The position numbers and the translations under genes were made by a program. From Sunxiuqinia indica (GTDB lineage: Bacteria; Bacteroidota; Bacteroidia; Bacteroidales; Prolixibacteraceae), in contig NZ_WVEM01000003.1 in assembly GCF_009847015.1 (NCBI RefSeq), positions 1 to 64,000 on the forward strand: a stretch of DNA of 64,000 nucleotides, given 5' to 3'. The notes beneath the pieces were generated by a model. The model worked only from the letters and a program-made list of their open reading frames with translations. It did no database searches and was not told where the DNA came from. Positions 10,101 through 18,397 of the stretch are shown one piece after another. Every line of letters starts with the position of its first letter. Positions within the stretch are counted from its first letter, which is position 1.

Positions 10101-10603
10101 CCTTTTGTCGTTCCTTTTGCCACAACAGCAACGCCAGGTAATGGAAGGCCGTCACTGTCCTTTACAGAACCGGTTAGTTTTTTTTCCTGTTCAAGTACTG
10201 TTTTGACATTCGATTTTAGTTGGTCTAATTGCTCAACGTCATCCTTTTTGTATAGGAATACCTGTCGGTCATCAATCAGGTAGGCAACGTTGGTGTTACC
10301 AAATAACTCGTCAAGAACTTTTTCGATTTTCGCATCCCGAAGTGAAATGCTTTTTTCAATTTTTGTATTGACCAATTCCGAGTCGTAAACGAAGATGAAT
10401 TCACTACTACTCTCGATTGACTTCAGAATACTCCCGATCGTTGAGTTCTGGAACTGAAGATCAATTTTAGTCGTTTGAGAATAAACACTGGCTGAAACAG
10501 CCACATTTCCTGCTAAAATCAGGATCGTTAGTAGTTTCATAGTTAATAAAACCCTTCTCAGTCTCCTTTTTCCCGAGGAGTCTTGAATTTCACATTTTTT
10601 CAT
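7157..10603 (-). CDS. SusC-like TonB-dependent transporter with N-terminal STN signalling domain (pair 1)
   Basis: This 1148-aa protein is longer than a plain SusC because of an extra N-terminal domain. The order is signal sequence (LTMKLLTILILAGNVAVSAS); STN domain at about residues 48-125, where IGSILKSIESSSEFIFVYD is typical; carboxypeptidase-regulatory-like domain at about 140-215 (LTGSVKDSDGLPLPGV); TonB-box-like DEVVVVGYG; plug (SILKDASATAVYGVRGANG); and barrel. STN domains contact FecR-type anti-sigma factors, and the FecR gene is directly upstream. Ligand uptake by this protein therefore probably switches on the whole operon through FecR and the ECF sigma factor. A stem-loop lies in its 89-bp upstream gap. 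Confidence 0.96.
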   Translation of the reverse strand: MKKCEIQDSSGKRRLRRVLLTMKLLTILILAGNVAVSASVYSQTTKIDLQFQNSTIGSILKSIESSSEFIFVYDSELVNTKIEKSISLRDAKIEKVLDELFGNTNVAYLIDDRQVFLYKKDDVEQLDQLKSNVKTVLEQEKKLTGSVKDSDGLPLPGVAVVAKGTTKGVVTDVDGKFSLSVPENVKALVFSFVGMKSLEIEIGSKTSFDVTLEEETVGVDEVVVVGYGVQKKETVTGAIVSIDDKQLVQSPQANISNSLVGRLSGVLAVQRSGQPGEDQTTIRIRGIGTFTGSADPLVLVDGIETDNYNNIDPNEIESISILKDASATAVYGVRGANGVMIITTKRGTEGKTEVSYSLQHATQRFTDFRNTMNAAEFANGMNIAAQYDSYITGGYTPVFTDEDIAHYTAHDDPIFHPDVDWFPYMFDKSSGQTQHNLNINGGTEKVKYFVSLGYFDQEGLINHTDLVEDYDATIVFKRYNIRTNFDFEITKRFSASLNLSSTIENRSGTSSKVNEIFEAVWATNPVDQPLITDGKFIELDNKVSLGVSPFQKMFLSGTGYIKDYRNYLNSSLRFNYDLDFITKGLTSHATVSYNNYNNQHIFYRKDLVRYRPVRLEDESIVFIPKTYEAPFGFQESFGKNRKVYFETGINYARAFGDHDVSGLLLYNQSKRYDPDFLYLVPNGYQGIVGRTTYGYKDKYLAEVNIGYNGTENFAPGKRFGFFPAYSLGWVASEESFFPENKILTYLKIRGSYGIVGNDQLGSIRISQNGKRFLYMPAAYGYSWNIYQFGEYGSNQQAYEGAIEGALGNEDLTWERAKKMNIGADFAFANDKLRGAFDLFKEKRDNILATRNVVPVVVAAQLPAYNLGEMKNSGFEAELSYNDEVGKLNYWLKANFTYAHNIVEFQDEITRPFTYQNRTGQRFGQIYGLKADGFFNTWEEVNDANRPVYEFQNNKIQPGDVKYVDINGDGKINNDDVIPIGYSDFPEVVFGFSLGGSFKGFDFSVLLQGATHVSLAYPSTYWMPFKQGRNAPDYMVESWSQERYDQGLKISFPHFNTGNTTSASNGQRSTLNIEDATYLRLKNAEIGYTIPKKILQKIKIKQVRLYVNGNNLLTWDKLLPGADPESTKSFEAEGYPITRTINFGFNVKF

Positions 10604-10652
10604 AAATTTGTTTAGGTATTAGACATTAGCCTTACGGCGTGTTTATTTAATG

Positions 10653-10683
10653 ATCCGGGAGATGTTGCAACCATCTTCCGGAT
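10653..10683. other. imperfect 12-bp stem-loop in the fecR-susC gap
   Basis: ATCCGGGAGATG (653-664 of this kilobase) pairs with CATCTTCCGGAT (672-683) with one mismatch around a short loop. Read on the plus strand it is followed by TTATTTTTTT. On the minus strand, where the genes lie, no T-run follows. It may be an attenuator or processing structure that sets fecR and susC expression apart. Confidence 0.5.
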
Positions 10684-10692
10684 TTATTTTTT

Positions 10693-11868
10693 TCAGTCTT
10701 TAAATACTATTGTTCCATTTTGATTTTCATATTTAACTTTAAAAATTGTTGATAATCCTTCAATTACTCTTTCCGGATCATCTTTTAAATCAAGTTTCCC
10801 TGAAAATAACCCGGTTTTGCCAGTTGTAAATACAGCAATATCAATATTGTAATATCTTGAAACTTTTTTTGTCAAGCTTTCAAGGTCTTCATTGTTAAAA
10901 ATTAGATACCCGTGAATCCATGCAATCTGGTTTTGTACATCTTCCACTTCTGTGATTTTGAAATCCTTGGTTGAATTAGTCAACGTTGCTTTTTGGTTGG
11001 GTTTAAGAACTTGTTCCTTGGAAAATAAATTGCTGCCCGAAGAAAGGCTGACACTACCTTCCACAAGTAAAGTGTTATATTCTCTTTGTTTTTTGAAGGC
11101 CTGAACCGCGAACTTGGTACCTAGAACTTTGACTTTAAACTCATCTGTGCGCACAATAAAAGGTTTTGTTTTATCCTTAGACACTTCAAAGTATGCTTCA
11201 CCCTCCAAAAACACTTCACGGATTTTTTTGTCGAAGACAGGAGGGTAAACCAATCGTGAGCCTGAATTCAAATTAACTACTGTGCCGTCTGATAGTAATA
11301 TAGATGATCGTTTTCCAAAGGGAACAATAACCTGGTTGAAACTTTCTTCTGAACTAACTTTCTCTTGCTCTAATTTGGATGTATCGTTTAATGAAACGGA
11401 AGTACCATCAGGTGTGTATTCGATTTTAGACTGCTTGCTCTCAATTTCCACTCTTTCACCATTCGCTAAAACGAGTTCCGCATTTTCTGATTTTACCTTA
11501 TTTAAGGATGCAAACTTTTGGAGGTTACTTCGTTGGTTTGTTAATAATATGGATGTACTAATTATACCAATGGCAAGTATAGCCGCCGCTGCATATTTAA
11601 TCAGGTTATTACGTAATTGTATTTTTTCACGTTTAAAAACCCGGTGGAGTATTATATCTTTTCGTTCTTTTGGTAACGTTACTTTTTCCGATTGTATTTG
11701 CTTAACGATTTCTGCAGCTAGTTCAATCTCTGATTTTTTTTCAGGAAGGAGGCTTTTGAATTCATTTAGAGTCGTCCCGTTGACTGTTTCTTCCTTGGCA
11801 AGTTTCATAAAGTAATCATCAAGGATAAACTCTTCTGTATTGTAGGATTGGTATTGTTTTATATTCAT
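10693..11868 (-). CDS. FecR-family anti-sigma factor
   Basis: This 391-aa inner-membrane protein has a cytoplasmic N-terminal part, one membrane segment at about residues 88-110 (LIKYAAAAILAIGIIS) and a periplasmic FecR domain. In that domain VPFGKRSSILLSDGTVVN is followed by EVFLEGEAYFEVSKD and VLGTKFAVQAF, the family pattern. The C-terminus (LTKKVSRYYNIDI) resembles the DUF4974 tail. The protein holds the ECF sigma factor and releases it on a signal from the STN domain of SusC. It lies between the sigma gene (193 bp upstream) and susC (89 bp downstream), the usual order of this regulatory trio. Confidence 0.93.
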   Translation of the reverse strand: MNIKQYQSYNTEEFILDDYFMKLAKEETVNGTTLNEFKSLLPEKKSEIELAAEIVKQIQSEKVTLPKERKDIILHRVFKREKIQLRNNLIKYAAAAILAIGIISTSILLTNQRSNLQKFASLNKVKSENAELVLANGERVEIESKQSKIEYTPDGTSVSLNDTSKLEQEKVSSEESFNQVIVPFGKRSSILLSDGTVVNLNSGSRLVYPPVFDKKIREVFLEGEAYFEVSKDKTKPFIVRTDEFKVKVLGTKFAVQAFKKQREYNTLLVEGSVSLSSGSNLFSKEQVLKPNQKATLTNSTKDFKITEVEDVQNQIAWIHGYLIFNNEDLESLTKKVSRYYNIDIAVFTTGKTGLFSGKLDLKDDPERVIEGLSTIFKVKYENQNGTIVFKD

Positions 11869-12061
11869 TTTTTATTCTTACCTGAAATCGTAAATTAATA
11901 TTCAACATTAGTGTGTCGATGTGGATCAACTGAAATTTAATTGGTTTGTACGGTACCTTTAATTGCCACTTCTAATATTAATAAGAGGATGGAATGATGA
12001 AAATCGGACAAAAAATTGAAACTTTTTCTGAAAAAAATAAAAGTTGAGGCTTTGATGTACG

Positions 12062-12703
12062 CTACAAGCTGCTCTCAAGACGGTGAATAAACCACAAAAA
12101 AAAGTTCCTGCTGCGGGTATCAGCCTTCTCAATGTCTTTTTTAATGATTTTTATCAAACGATAGATTGATTTGTAACACGCTTCAACTGTGATGTCAAGT
12201 ATTGATGCAATTTCTTTGTAGCTCATTTCGCAGTCAAACCGTAAGTAAATTAATTCCTGTTGCTTTGAATTAAGTTTATTTAAGCATTTTTTTAATGCAT
12301 TTTGCATCTCTGCTATTTCTTCATTCTCAATAATTACTTGCTCAGTGCTGCTATAATAATCAAACTGTGAGTCTGTAATTTGATCCGGGAGAACAAGTTT
12401 TTTTTGCTTTTTGAGATCTTTAAAAAGTTGATTTCTAAACGATTTTATTAAATAACTGCGAAGGTTTGTGACTGGGGTAAGTCTTTCCCTTTTTTTTAGC
12501 AGATAAGAAAAAAGATTTTGAATAGAGTTTTCAATGATTTGAGAATCAGTTGAAAATTTAATTCCCAGGTTGTACAGAATGTCGAAATAATCATTATAAA
12601 TTCGGGAAAAAGCATTTTTAGATCCATTCGAAATAAATAGATTCCAGTCATTTAAATGATCGCTGTTATTTGTTCTAATTCTGGACAAATCCTGACGTTT
12701 CAT
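12062..12703 (-). CDS. ECF-type RNA polymerase sigma factor of the SusCD operon
   Basis: The protein has about 213 aa. Region 2 spans roughly residues 25-95. Region 4 is a helix-turn-helix near the C-terminus (LNSKQQELIYLRFDCEMSY, then KEIASILDITVEACYKSIY). Region 2 is rather divergent, but length and region 4 are normal for the family. The frame opens with GTG at 12709, and the ATG two codons later (MKRQDL) is taken as the start. It is the first gene of the sigma-fecR-susC-susD cluster and should drive its own operon when FecR lets go. Confidence 0.88.
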   Translation of the reverse strand: MKRQDLSRIRTNNSDHLNDWNLFISNGSKNAFSRIYNDYFDILYNLGIKFSTDSQIIENSIQNLFSYLLKKRERLTPVTNLRSYLIKSFRNQLFKDLKKQKKLVLPDQITDSQFDYYSSTEQVIIENEEIAEMQNALKKCLNKLNSKQQELIYLRFDCEMSYKEIASILDITVEACYKSIYRLIKIIKKDIEKADTRSRNFFLWFIHRLESSL

Positions 12704-12989
12704 ATTCACAAAAATGCAGTATTTTTTTTAAAAAGTAAAAATTACATTTATCTTCGATGCGAAACTGCTAACAAATATGGAGTTTAATTTCGAAAGAAAT
12801 TTATAAGCTTTTTGTATTGCATAACAGTTACTTGGTGGCATTTTGCTATTAAAGGGAGTAGCTTTTCCTTCATCATTGAAAAATAGGATGATTTGTTTTA
12901 AGATGTTTAAAACCTTAGTTTGTATAATCCGCTGTAATGTGCTTATTTAGTCGAACACAATCATTTTTAAAGAATTATTTAATTCCACT

Positions 12990-13592
12990 TTGTTGAAGTA
13001 TGATGATAAAAATCGATTATTAATAGGCTTGAAAAGTAAAGACTTAGATGCTTATGAAATGATATTCTTTAGATATCACGGAAGGCTGGTTTTGTTTGCT
13101 AACAAGTTTACCTATGATCTGGAAGTTGCGCAGGATATTGTTCAGGATGCTTTCTTAACATTATGGGAAAAAGCAGATTTACTTACCATTAATGATTCTC
13201 CTAAGTCTTATCTTTTTCAGATGGTTAAAAATCGATCTTTAAATTATAAGAGACACCTAAATGTCAAGAGTTCGGTAAAGGACCGATTAATTGCTGAAAT
13301 TCAATCCCTCGAAATTGATATGTATAATAGGCCTGGAGACCCGTTCGAAAGTTTGCTTGAGTCAGAACTTGAAAATAGAATTGATCAAATCATTCAGAAG
13401 TTACCTGGCAAATGCCAACGTGTATTTGTTATGAGTAGAAAGGAGCATAGAAAGAACAAAGAAATTGCAGAAGAGTTGGGGGTGTCTGTAAAAACGGTTG
13501 AGAAATATATTTCAAAAGCACTAAAGGTGTTGCGAATTGAGCTAGCCGATTACATTGGCGTTTTCATGTATCTCCTTTTTAAAAATTTGTAG
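12990..13592 (+). CDS. second ECF RNA polymerase sigma factor, start codon not ATG
   Basis: The 200-aa frame is a clear ECF sigma factor. Region 2 includes FANKFTYDLEVAQDIVQDAF and LWEKADLLTI. Region 4 includes KLPGKCQRVFVMSRKEHRK and IAEELGVSVKTVEKYISKAL. The in-frame stop upstream is at 12948-12950 and there is no in-frame ATG before the conserved domain. Translation would have to begin at TTG 12990 or 12993. Downstream, on the same strand, its expected FecR partner is broken by stops and frameshifts. The gene may be functional with a TTG start, or may be decaying with its partner. The closest ATG (12999) is out of frame. Confidence 0.8.
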   Translation: MLKYDDKNRLLIGLKSKDLDAYEMIFFRYHGRLVLFANKFTYDLEVAQDIVQDAFLTLWEKADLLTINDSPKSYLFQMVKNRSLNYKRHLNVKSSVKDRLIAEIQSLEIDMYNRPGDPFESLLESELENRIDQIIQKLPGKCQRVFVMSRKEHRKNKEIAEELGVSVKTVEKYISKALKVLRIELADYIGVFMYLLFKNL

Positions 13593-13604
13593 AAAAAGTT
13601 TTCC

Positions 13605-14200
13605 CGATTGGTAGGGGTAGCACTGAGTATGACTGCGGTACAGGTTATCGTAATTTGTTGGACAGTGTACTTCTCGGAAGTCCTTTTAAAAGCGGCGGAG
13701 CGTTAATCTCGACTTCAGTTTCGATGGGATCAATCCCGAAAACTCTGCTCGATGATGGTACCGAGGTTTATCTAAATGCCGGATCTGAAATCCGTTACAC
13801 AGTGAGTGAAAGTAAAATCAGGGAGGTTTTTTAAAAAAGAGAGGCTTGGTTTAACGTGAAACATTTGGATAACAAAGCGTTTGTAGTACATGTGGATTAT
13901 CATGGTGTTACAGTTTAGGGACAGAGTTCAACGTGAAAGCCTACGAAACGGAAAACGAAGTTGTAACAATATTTGGAAAAGGAGTAGTGGTAATTTCGGG
14001 AAATAATAGTCATGAAATTTTAAAGGATATCATAGATGCTAAATCGCGAAAGTGCAACATTCAAAATTAGAGAAGTAAATGCTTCACTTTATACATCAAG
14101 GAAGGACAATAAACTGGAATTTTCGAAAATGCCGTTGGATGATCTAATTGTTTTATTGGAAAGAAAATACGGAGTAATAAAAAATCCATTCTTTTGCTAA
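13605..14200 (+). pseudogene. decayed FecR-family anti-sigma gene
   Basis: Pieces of a FecR protein can be read in several frames in the correct order. First comes SVSMGSIPKTLLDDGTEVY followed by LNAGSEIRY, ending at a TAA at 13832. After a gap with an in-frame TAG comes GTEFNVKAYETENEVVT, the FecR core motif. Then LEFSKMPLDDLIVLLERKYG, the C-terminal tail, ends at TAA 14198. At least two stops and two frame changes separate the pieces. The N-terminal part and membrane segment are not recognisable. It follows the second ECF sigma gene, as a real fecR would, and no SusC gene follows it. Confidence 0.82.
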
Positions 14201-14371
14201 GTTGCATTTACTTCACCACATGCTAAATTGAAAGCTTTTAGAGCAACCTTGAGAGGAGTGACAGACACCAACTTTTTCCTGTACAGAGTAGCTAAGATAT
14301 TTGCCTGAAAAATAATCTCCACAGAAATTTAAAGTGATCCGTTTATAAGTTAACTATGAAAGTAAATCAAT

Positions 14372-14398
14372 AAAAAAAAGGAGGATTAAATCCTCCTT
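14372..14398 (-). terminator. rho-independent terminator of the DUF1080 gene
   Basis: AAGGAGGAT (14378-14386) and ATCCTCCTT (14390-14398) form a perfect 9-bp stem with a 3-nt loop. On the minus strand the stem runs straight into eight T. It lies 25 bp beyond the stop codon of the DUF1080 gene. Confidence 0.88.
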
Positions 14399-14422
14399 CG
14401 TCACTATTATACGTTTGTGAAT

Positions 14423-15175
14423 TTACAATTCCCGTATCCAAATATTCCGGAAACTCACCGGATTGCCATGATCTTGTAAAATAATTGGCCCATCGCCATG
14501 TGGCTTGACGGTGTATTCTGGAATGCCGATGTATTCTGTTGGCCCACGTACTTCAACATGGTGTTGCACCAACACTCCGTTTTGAATCACCGTTACACGT
14601 GGATGTGTAAAATAAGTTCCGTCGTCGTTAAAGCGAGGTGCCGTATAGATGATGTCGTATGTTTGCCAAACTCCGGGAGCTTTGCATGCATTCACCAGGG
14701 GAGCATGCTGTTTATAAATACTGCCGGCTTGCCCGTTACGATAGGTGCGGTTGTTAAAATTGTCCAACACCTGCACTTCGTAAATGCCCTGTAAAAAAAT
14801 TCCGCTGTTACCCCGCCCCTGGCTTTCGCCTATCACTTCGGCAGGGGAACGCCATTCTACATGCAACTGAAAATCTTTAAACTGTCGTTTGGTTTCTATT
14901 GTACCCGAGCCTTTCTTCACGGTAGCTACCCCTTGATCAAAATCCCACGTCGGTTCTGCACCTTCAGCATTGATCCACTCGTAACCAAAAGGTTGGTTGG
15001 CACTCAACAATACAATGGCATCTGACGGGGCATCCATTGGCGTTTCGCCCGGAGTAACAACCGTCACTTCGGGATCCCAAATTTCAGTCATTTCAGGAAC
15101 CATAGTTGGCCGCTCTTCCTGAGCAAATGCACTTGTACTTGCCAGCACAGCAAGTACGATTACAAAATTTCGCAT
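14423..15175 (-). CDS. secreted DUF1080 (3-keto-disaccharide hydrolase-like) protein
   Basis: This 250-aa protein has a cleavable signal peptide (FVIVLAVLASTSAFAQ). It is one LamG-like beta-sandwich of the DUF1080 family. Characteristic elements are FKDFQLHVEWRSP, GRGNSGIFLQGIYEVQVLD, QAGSIYKQHAPLVNACKAPG and a C-terminal PIILQDHGNPVSFRNIWIRE. Characterised members act on glycosides or 3-keto-glycosides in the periplasm. The substrate here is unknown. It starts 30 bp after the phosphohexomutase gene and has its own terminator. It may be the last gene of that operon, although its function is not obviously linked to sugar-nucleotide synthesis. Confidence 0.88.
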   Translation of the reverse strand: MRNFVIVLAVLASTSAFAQEERPTMVPEMTEIWDPEVTVVTPGETPMDAPSDAIVLLSANQPFGYEWINAEGAEPTWDFDQGVATVKKGSGTIETKRQFKDFQLHVEWRSPAEVIGESQGRGNSGIFLQGIYEVQVLDNFNNRTYRNGQAGSIYKQHAPLVNACKAPGVWQTYDIIYTAPRFNDDGTYFTHPRVTVIQNGVLVQHHVEVRGPTEYIGIPEYTVKPHGDGPIILQDHGNPVSFRNIWIREL

Positions 15176-15205
15176 AATTTATAGTTGGTTTAGGTTAAAA
15201 ATTAG

Positions 15206-16951
15206 TTACAGGTCAAGCTCCTCCATAATGGCGTCAATTTTATCTTCAGCCGCTTTCTCTACCTCATCGTATTCGGCGCGGGAATTTAATTTGGCTGCCA
15301 CTTCAAAATAGAACTTAATTTTTGGCTCGGTACCTGAAGGACGCACCGATATTTTTGTTCCGTCTTCGGTAAAAAACTGCAACACATTTGCTGTAATCTT
15401 TTGATCGATTTTCTTGCTCACACCACTAAGCAAGTTTTTCTCGGTTAGGTCAGCATAGTCTTTTACAATTTTTAGTTTGCTTCCACCCAACTCTTTCGGT
15501 GGATTGCTACGGAAAGTCACCATCATTTGCTGAATTTCATCAGCTCCGGTTTTTCCAGGACGAACGATGTATTTCATTTTTTCCTTTGAATAACCGTATT
15601 CCAGATAGATATCCTGAATCAGCTCGTACAGGGTTTTGCCTTGGTCTTTTGCCCACGCAGCAATCTCCCCCATCAACGCGCAGGAAGAAACGGCATCTTT
15701 ATCGCGAACGAAATCAGCCGGCATAAAACCAAAGCTTTCTTCGCCACCACCAATATATTTCTTTTGACCTTCAAGGTCGCGAATTATTTCGGCAATATAT
15801 TTAAACCCGGTAAAAACGTCGAAATACTCAATGCCATTAGCACGAGCGATATCGGCAATTTTCTCGGTCGAAACAATGGTTTTTACAATGAACTCATTTC
15901 CTTTAAGCGCATTGCTTTCTTTCATTTTTGTAATGATATAATAAATGAAAAGCAAGGCGGTTTGATTCCCATTTATAATGATGAATTCACCTTTGTCATT
16001 TTTAACAGCTACTCCAAGTCGGTCGGCATCCGGATCAGACGCTAACACCACATCGGCATCAATTTCGGCTCCCTTCTTCATCGCCATTTCCATGGCCGCA
16101 GTTTCTTCGGGATTTGGAGATACCACCGTTGGAAAATCACCACTTACCACATCCTGCTCGGGAACGTTAATGATATTTGTAAAACCGAATGCCCGCAGTG
16201 CTGCAGGAATTAATTTCACTCCTGTTCCATGAATCGGCGTGTAGACAATTTTCAGGTCTTTGTGCCTAGCTACAACTTCGGGAGCAATGGAAACTGTTTT
16301 AACTTGCTCCAAAAACTTCTGATCCATTTCGTCACCCAAAATCTCAATCAAGTCTTTGTTGCCTTCAAATTTGATATCTTCAGCATTTACTTTACCAACT
16401 TCGTCAATAATATTTTTATCATGAGGACCTACAATCTGTGAACCATCAGTCCAGTAAGCTTTATACCCATTGTACTCTTTGGGGTTGTGCGAGGCAGTTA
16501 AAATAATACCACTTTGGCAGCCTAGTTCACGAATGGCATACGACAATTCCGGTGTTGGACGCAAATCTTCGAAGAGATATACTTTAATTCCGTTTGCAGA
16601 AAAGATATCAGCACTTTTTTCGGAGAACAAACGGCTGTTGTTACGGCAATCATAACCAATGGCAACTTTTATTTCCTGCCCGGCAAACTCCTTATTCAGG
16701 TAGTTACTCAAGCCTTGAGTTGCCGCACCTACCGTATAAATATTCATTCGATTTGTTCCCGCTCCCATAATTCCGCGCAATCCACCAGTCCCAAATTCAA
16801 GATCACGATAAAAAGAATCGATCAACTCATTTTTATCCTCCTGCTCCAACATCCGTTTAACTTCGTTGCGGGTTTCTTCGTCGTAAACATCGGTTAACCA
16901 TGTTTGTGCTTTACTGATTACCGCATCTAAAACATCTTTATTTGTTGCCAT
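15206..16951 (-). CDS. phospho-sugar mutase (phosphoglucomutase/phosphomannomutase family)
   Basis: This 581-aa alpha-D-phosphohexomutase contains all four active-site elements. The phosphoserine loop is TASHNPKEYNGYK with Ser 154. The metal loop is SDPDADRLGV, the sugar-binding loop is GGGEESFGF, and the phosphate-binding loop is RPSGTEPKIKFYF. It interconverts hexose 1- and 6-phosphates. The length and the TGGLRG start motif (residues 55-60) fit the long PgcA-like subgroup that also acts on glucose-1-P. It lies 6 bp after rfbD and would supply glucose-1-P to RfbA in the same operon. Glucose versus mannose preference cannot be decided here. Confidence 0.94.
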   Translation of the reverse strand: MATNKDVLDAVISKAQTWLTDVYDEETRNEVKRMLEQEDKNELIDSFYRDLEFGTGGLRGIMGAGTNRMNIYTVGAATQGLSNYLNKEFAGQEIKVAIGYDCRNNSRLFSEKSADIFSANGIKVYLFEDLRPTPELSYAIRELGCQSGIILTASHNPKEYNGYKAYWTDGSQIVGPHDKNIIDEVGKVNAEDIKFEGNKDLIEILGDEMDQKFLEQVKTVSIAPEVVARHKDLKIVYTPIHGTGVKLIPAALRAFGFTNIINVPEQDVVSGDFPTVVSPNPEETAAMEMAMKKGAEIDADVVLASDPDADRLGVAVKNDKGEFIIINGNQTALLFIYYIITKMKESNALKGNEFIVKTIVSTEKIADIARANGIEYFDVFTGFKYIAEIIRDLEGQKKYIGGGEESFGFMPADFVRDKDAVSSCALMGEIAAWAKDQGKTLYELIQDIYLEYGYSKEKMKYIVRPGKTGADEIQQMMVTFRSNPPKELGGSKLKIVKDYADLTEKNLLSGVSKKIDQKITANVLQFFTEDGTKISVRPSGTEPKIKFYFEVAAKLNSRAEYDEVEKAAEDKIDAIMEELDL

Positions 16952-16957
16952 CTTTAT

Positions 16958-17830
16958 CTATTTTTTTATTTGAACAATACATTTTTTCAGGCTATCGCGC
17001 CAGTAGGGAATTTGAATTCCAAAAATACGTTTAATTTTAGATTTATTCAGAACGCTATATGCCGGACGCGCGGCCGGAGTAGGATAATCTTCGGTTGGGA
17101 TTGGTCTGACATTGCAATCAATATCATAAATTTCATGAATCGATTTGGCAAAATCATACCAACTACAAACGCCTTCACTGGAATAGTGGTAGATCCCGGG
17201 CTTCCAAATGCATTCTTTATCTTCTGTTTTTGAAATGATTGTTAAAATTGCTTGTGCCAGATCTCCGGCAAAAGTTGGAGTGCCAATCTGATCGTTGACC
17301 ACTTTTACCTCGTCTCGTTCCAGTCCAAGCTTAATCATCGTTTTCAGGAAATTTTTCCCGGTAGCTGAATACAACCAAGAAGTCCGGATAACCATGGCCG
17401 ACTTCGATTCTTTCAACAAAGCAATTTCACCATTGAGTTTACTTTTTCCATAAAATGATTCCGGGTTCACCAAGTCATTCTCGGTGTATGGTGTATAGCT
17501 GGTTCCATCGAACACATAGTCAGTTGAAATATGAATAACTTTGAAATTGTGGGCTACAGCTAATTTCCCAATCCAGCCGGGCACCTTTGTATTTAATAAA
17601 CCTGCTAATTCAGTATCTTTCTCAGCAACATCAACTGCCGTATAAGCTGCACAATTAACCAGGTAGTCAGGCTTCACATTTTCAACAAAGGCATCCAAAG
17701 CCACTTTGTCTGTTAAATCCAATTCGTTAATGTCAGTAAAAAAGAATTGAAAATCATGATATTGATTGGCAATAGCATTGATTTCTGAACCCAATTGTCC
17801 TTCAGCACCGGTAACAAGAATTTTCACCAT
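16958..17830 (-). CDS. rfbD: dTDP-4-dehydrorhamnose reductase
   Basis: This 290-aa short-chain dehydrogenase has the N-terminal nucleotide-binding motif TGAEGQLGSEI. The YGKSKLNGE segment carries the catalytic Tyr-x-x-x-Lys, and STDYVFDG is typical of RfbD. It makes dTDP-L-rhamnose from the RfbC product with NAD(P)H. The next gene upstream is rfbC, 3 bp away. Rhamnose made here would go to cell-surface polysaccharide. The RfbB dehydratase needed between RfbA and RfbC is not in the window. Confidence 0.95.
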   Translation of the reverse strand: MVKILVTGAEGQLGSEINAIANQYHDFQFFFTDINELDLTDKVALDAFVENVKPDYLVNCAAYTAVDVAEKDTELAGLLNTKVPGWIGKLAVAHNFKVIHISTDYVFDGTSYTPYTENDLVNPESFYGKSKLNGEIALLKESKSAMVIRTSWLYSATGKNFLKTMIKLGLERDEVKVVNDQIGTPTFAGDLAQAILTIISKTEDKECIWKPGIYHYSSEGVCSWYDFAKSIHEIYDIDCNVRPIPTEDYPTPAARPAYSVLNKSKIKRIFGIQIPYWRDSLKKCIVQIKK

Positions 17831-17833
17831 AAC

Positions 17834-18382
17834 TTAAAAGTTGTATTCTGCTTCTTGAAATAATACATTCTTTTGATCTTTGTCAGATACCAAGGCATCT
17901 TTTTCATCCACTTTCCAGTCTATATTTAGTTGTGGATCATTGTATAATATTCCTCTTTCAGCTTCCGGATGGTAATATCCATCGCATTTATAGGAAAACA
18001 CCGCCGTTTCGCTTAATACGGAAAAGCCATGTGCAAACCCACGCGGAATATAAAACTGCTTTTTGTTTTCTCCACTCAATTCAAGGCCAAACCATTGTCC
18101 TAAGGTTGGCGAATCCTTCCGCAAATCAACTGCTACATCAAAAACAGCTCCTTCAATCACCCGCACGAGTTTTGCTTGCGCATAGGGCTTTAATTGATAA
18201 TGTAACCCTCGAATAACCCCTTTGGTTGACTTCGACTCGTTATCTTGTACAAAAGAAGTTGATATTCCTGCTTCTTTTAGATTTTTTGCGTTAAATGATT
18301 CTAAAAAATATCCGCGCTCGTCCTTAAAAACCCGGGGTGTTAAAACCAATAATCCTGCTATCGGAGTATTTTTAATTTCCAT
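17834..18382 (-). CDS. rfbC: dTDP-4-dehydrorhamnose 3,5-epimerase
   Basis: This 182-aa cupin-fold enzyme has the normal family length. The family block FVQDNESKSTKGVIRGLHYQ carries the catalytic His, and IPRGFAHGFSVLSE is the second conserved block. It epimerises C3 and C5 of dTDP-4-keto-6-deoxyglucose. It is co-transcribed with rfbA (15 bp upstream) and rfbD (3 bp downstream). Confidence 0.95.
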   Translation of the reverse strand: MEIKNTPIAGLLVLTPRVFKDERGYFLESFNAKNLKEAGISTSFVQDNESKSTKGVIRGLHYQLKPYAQAKLVRVIEGAVFDVAVDLRKDSPTLGQWFGLELSGENKKQFYIPRGFAHGFSVLSETAVFSYKCDGYYHPEAERGILYNDPQLNIDWKVDEKDALVSDKDQKNVLFQEAEYNF

Positions 18383-18397
18383 GAAAAGTTGATTCGA

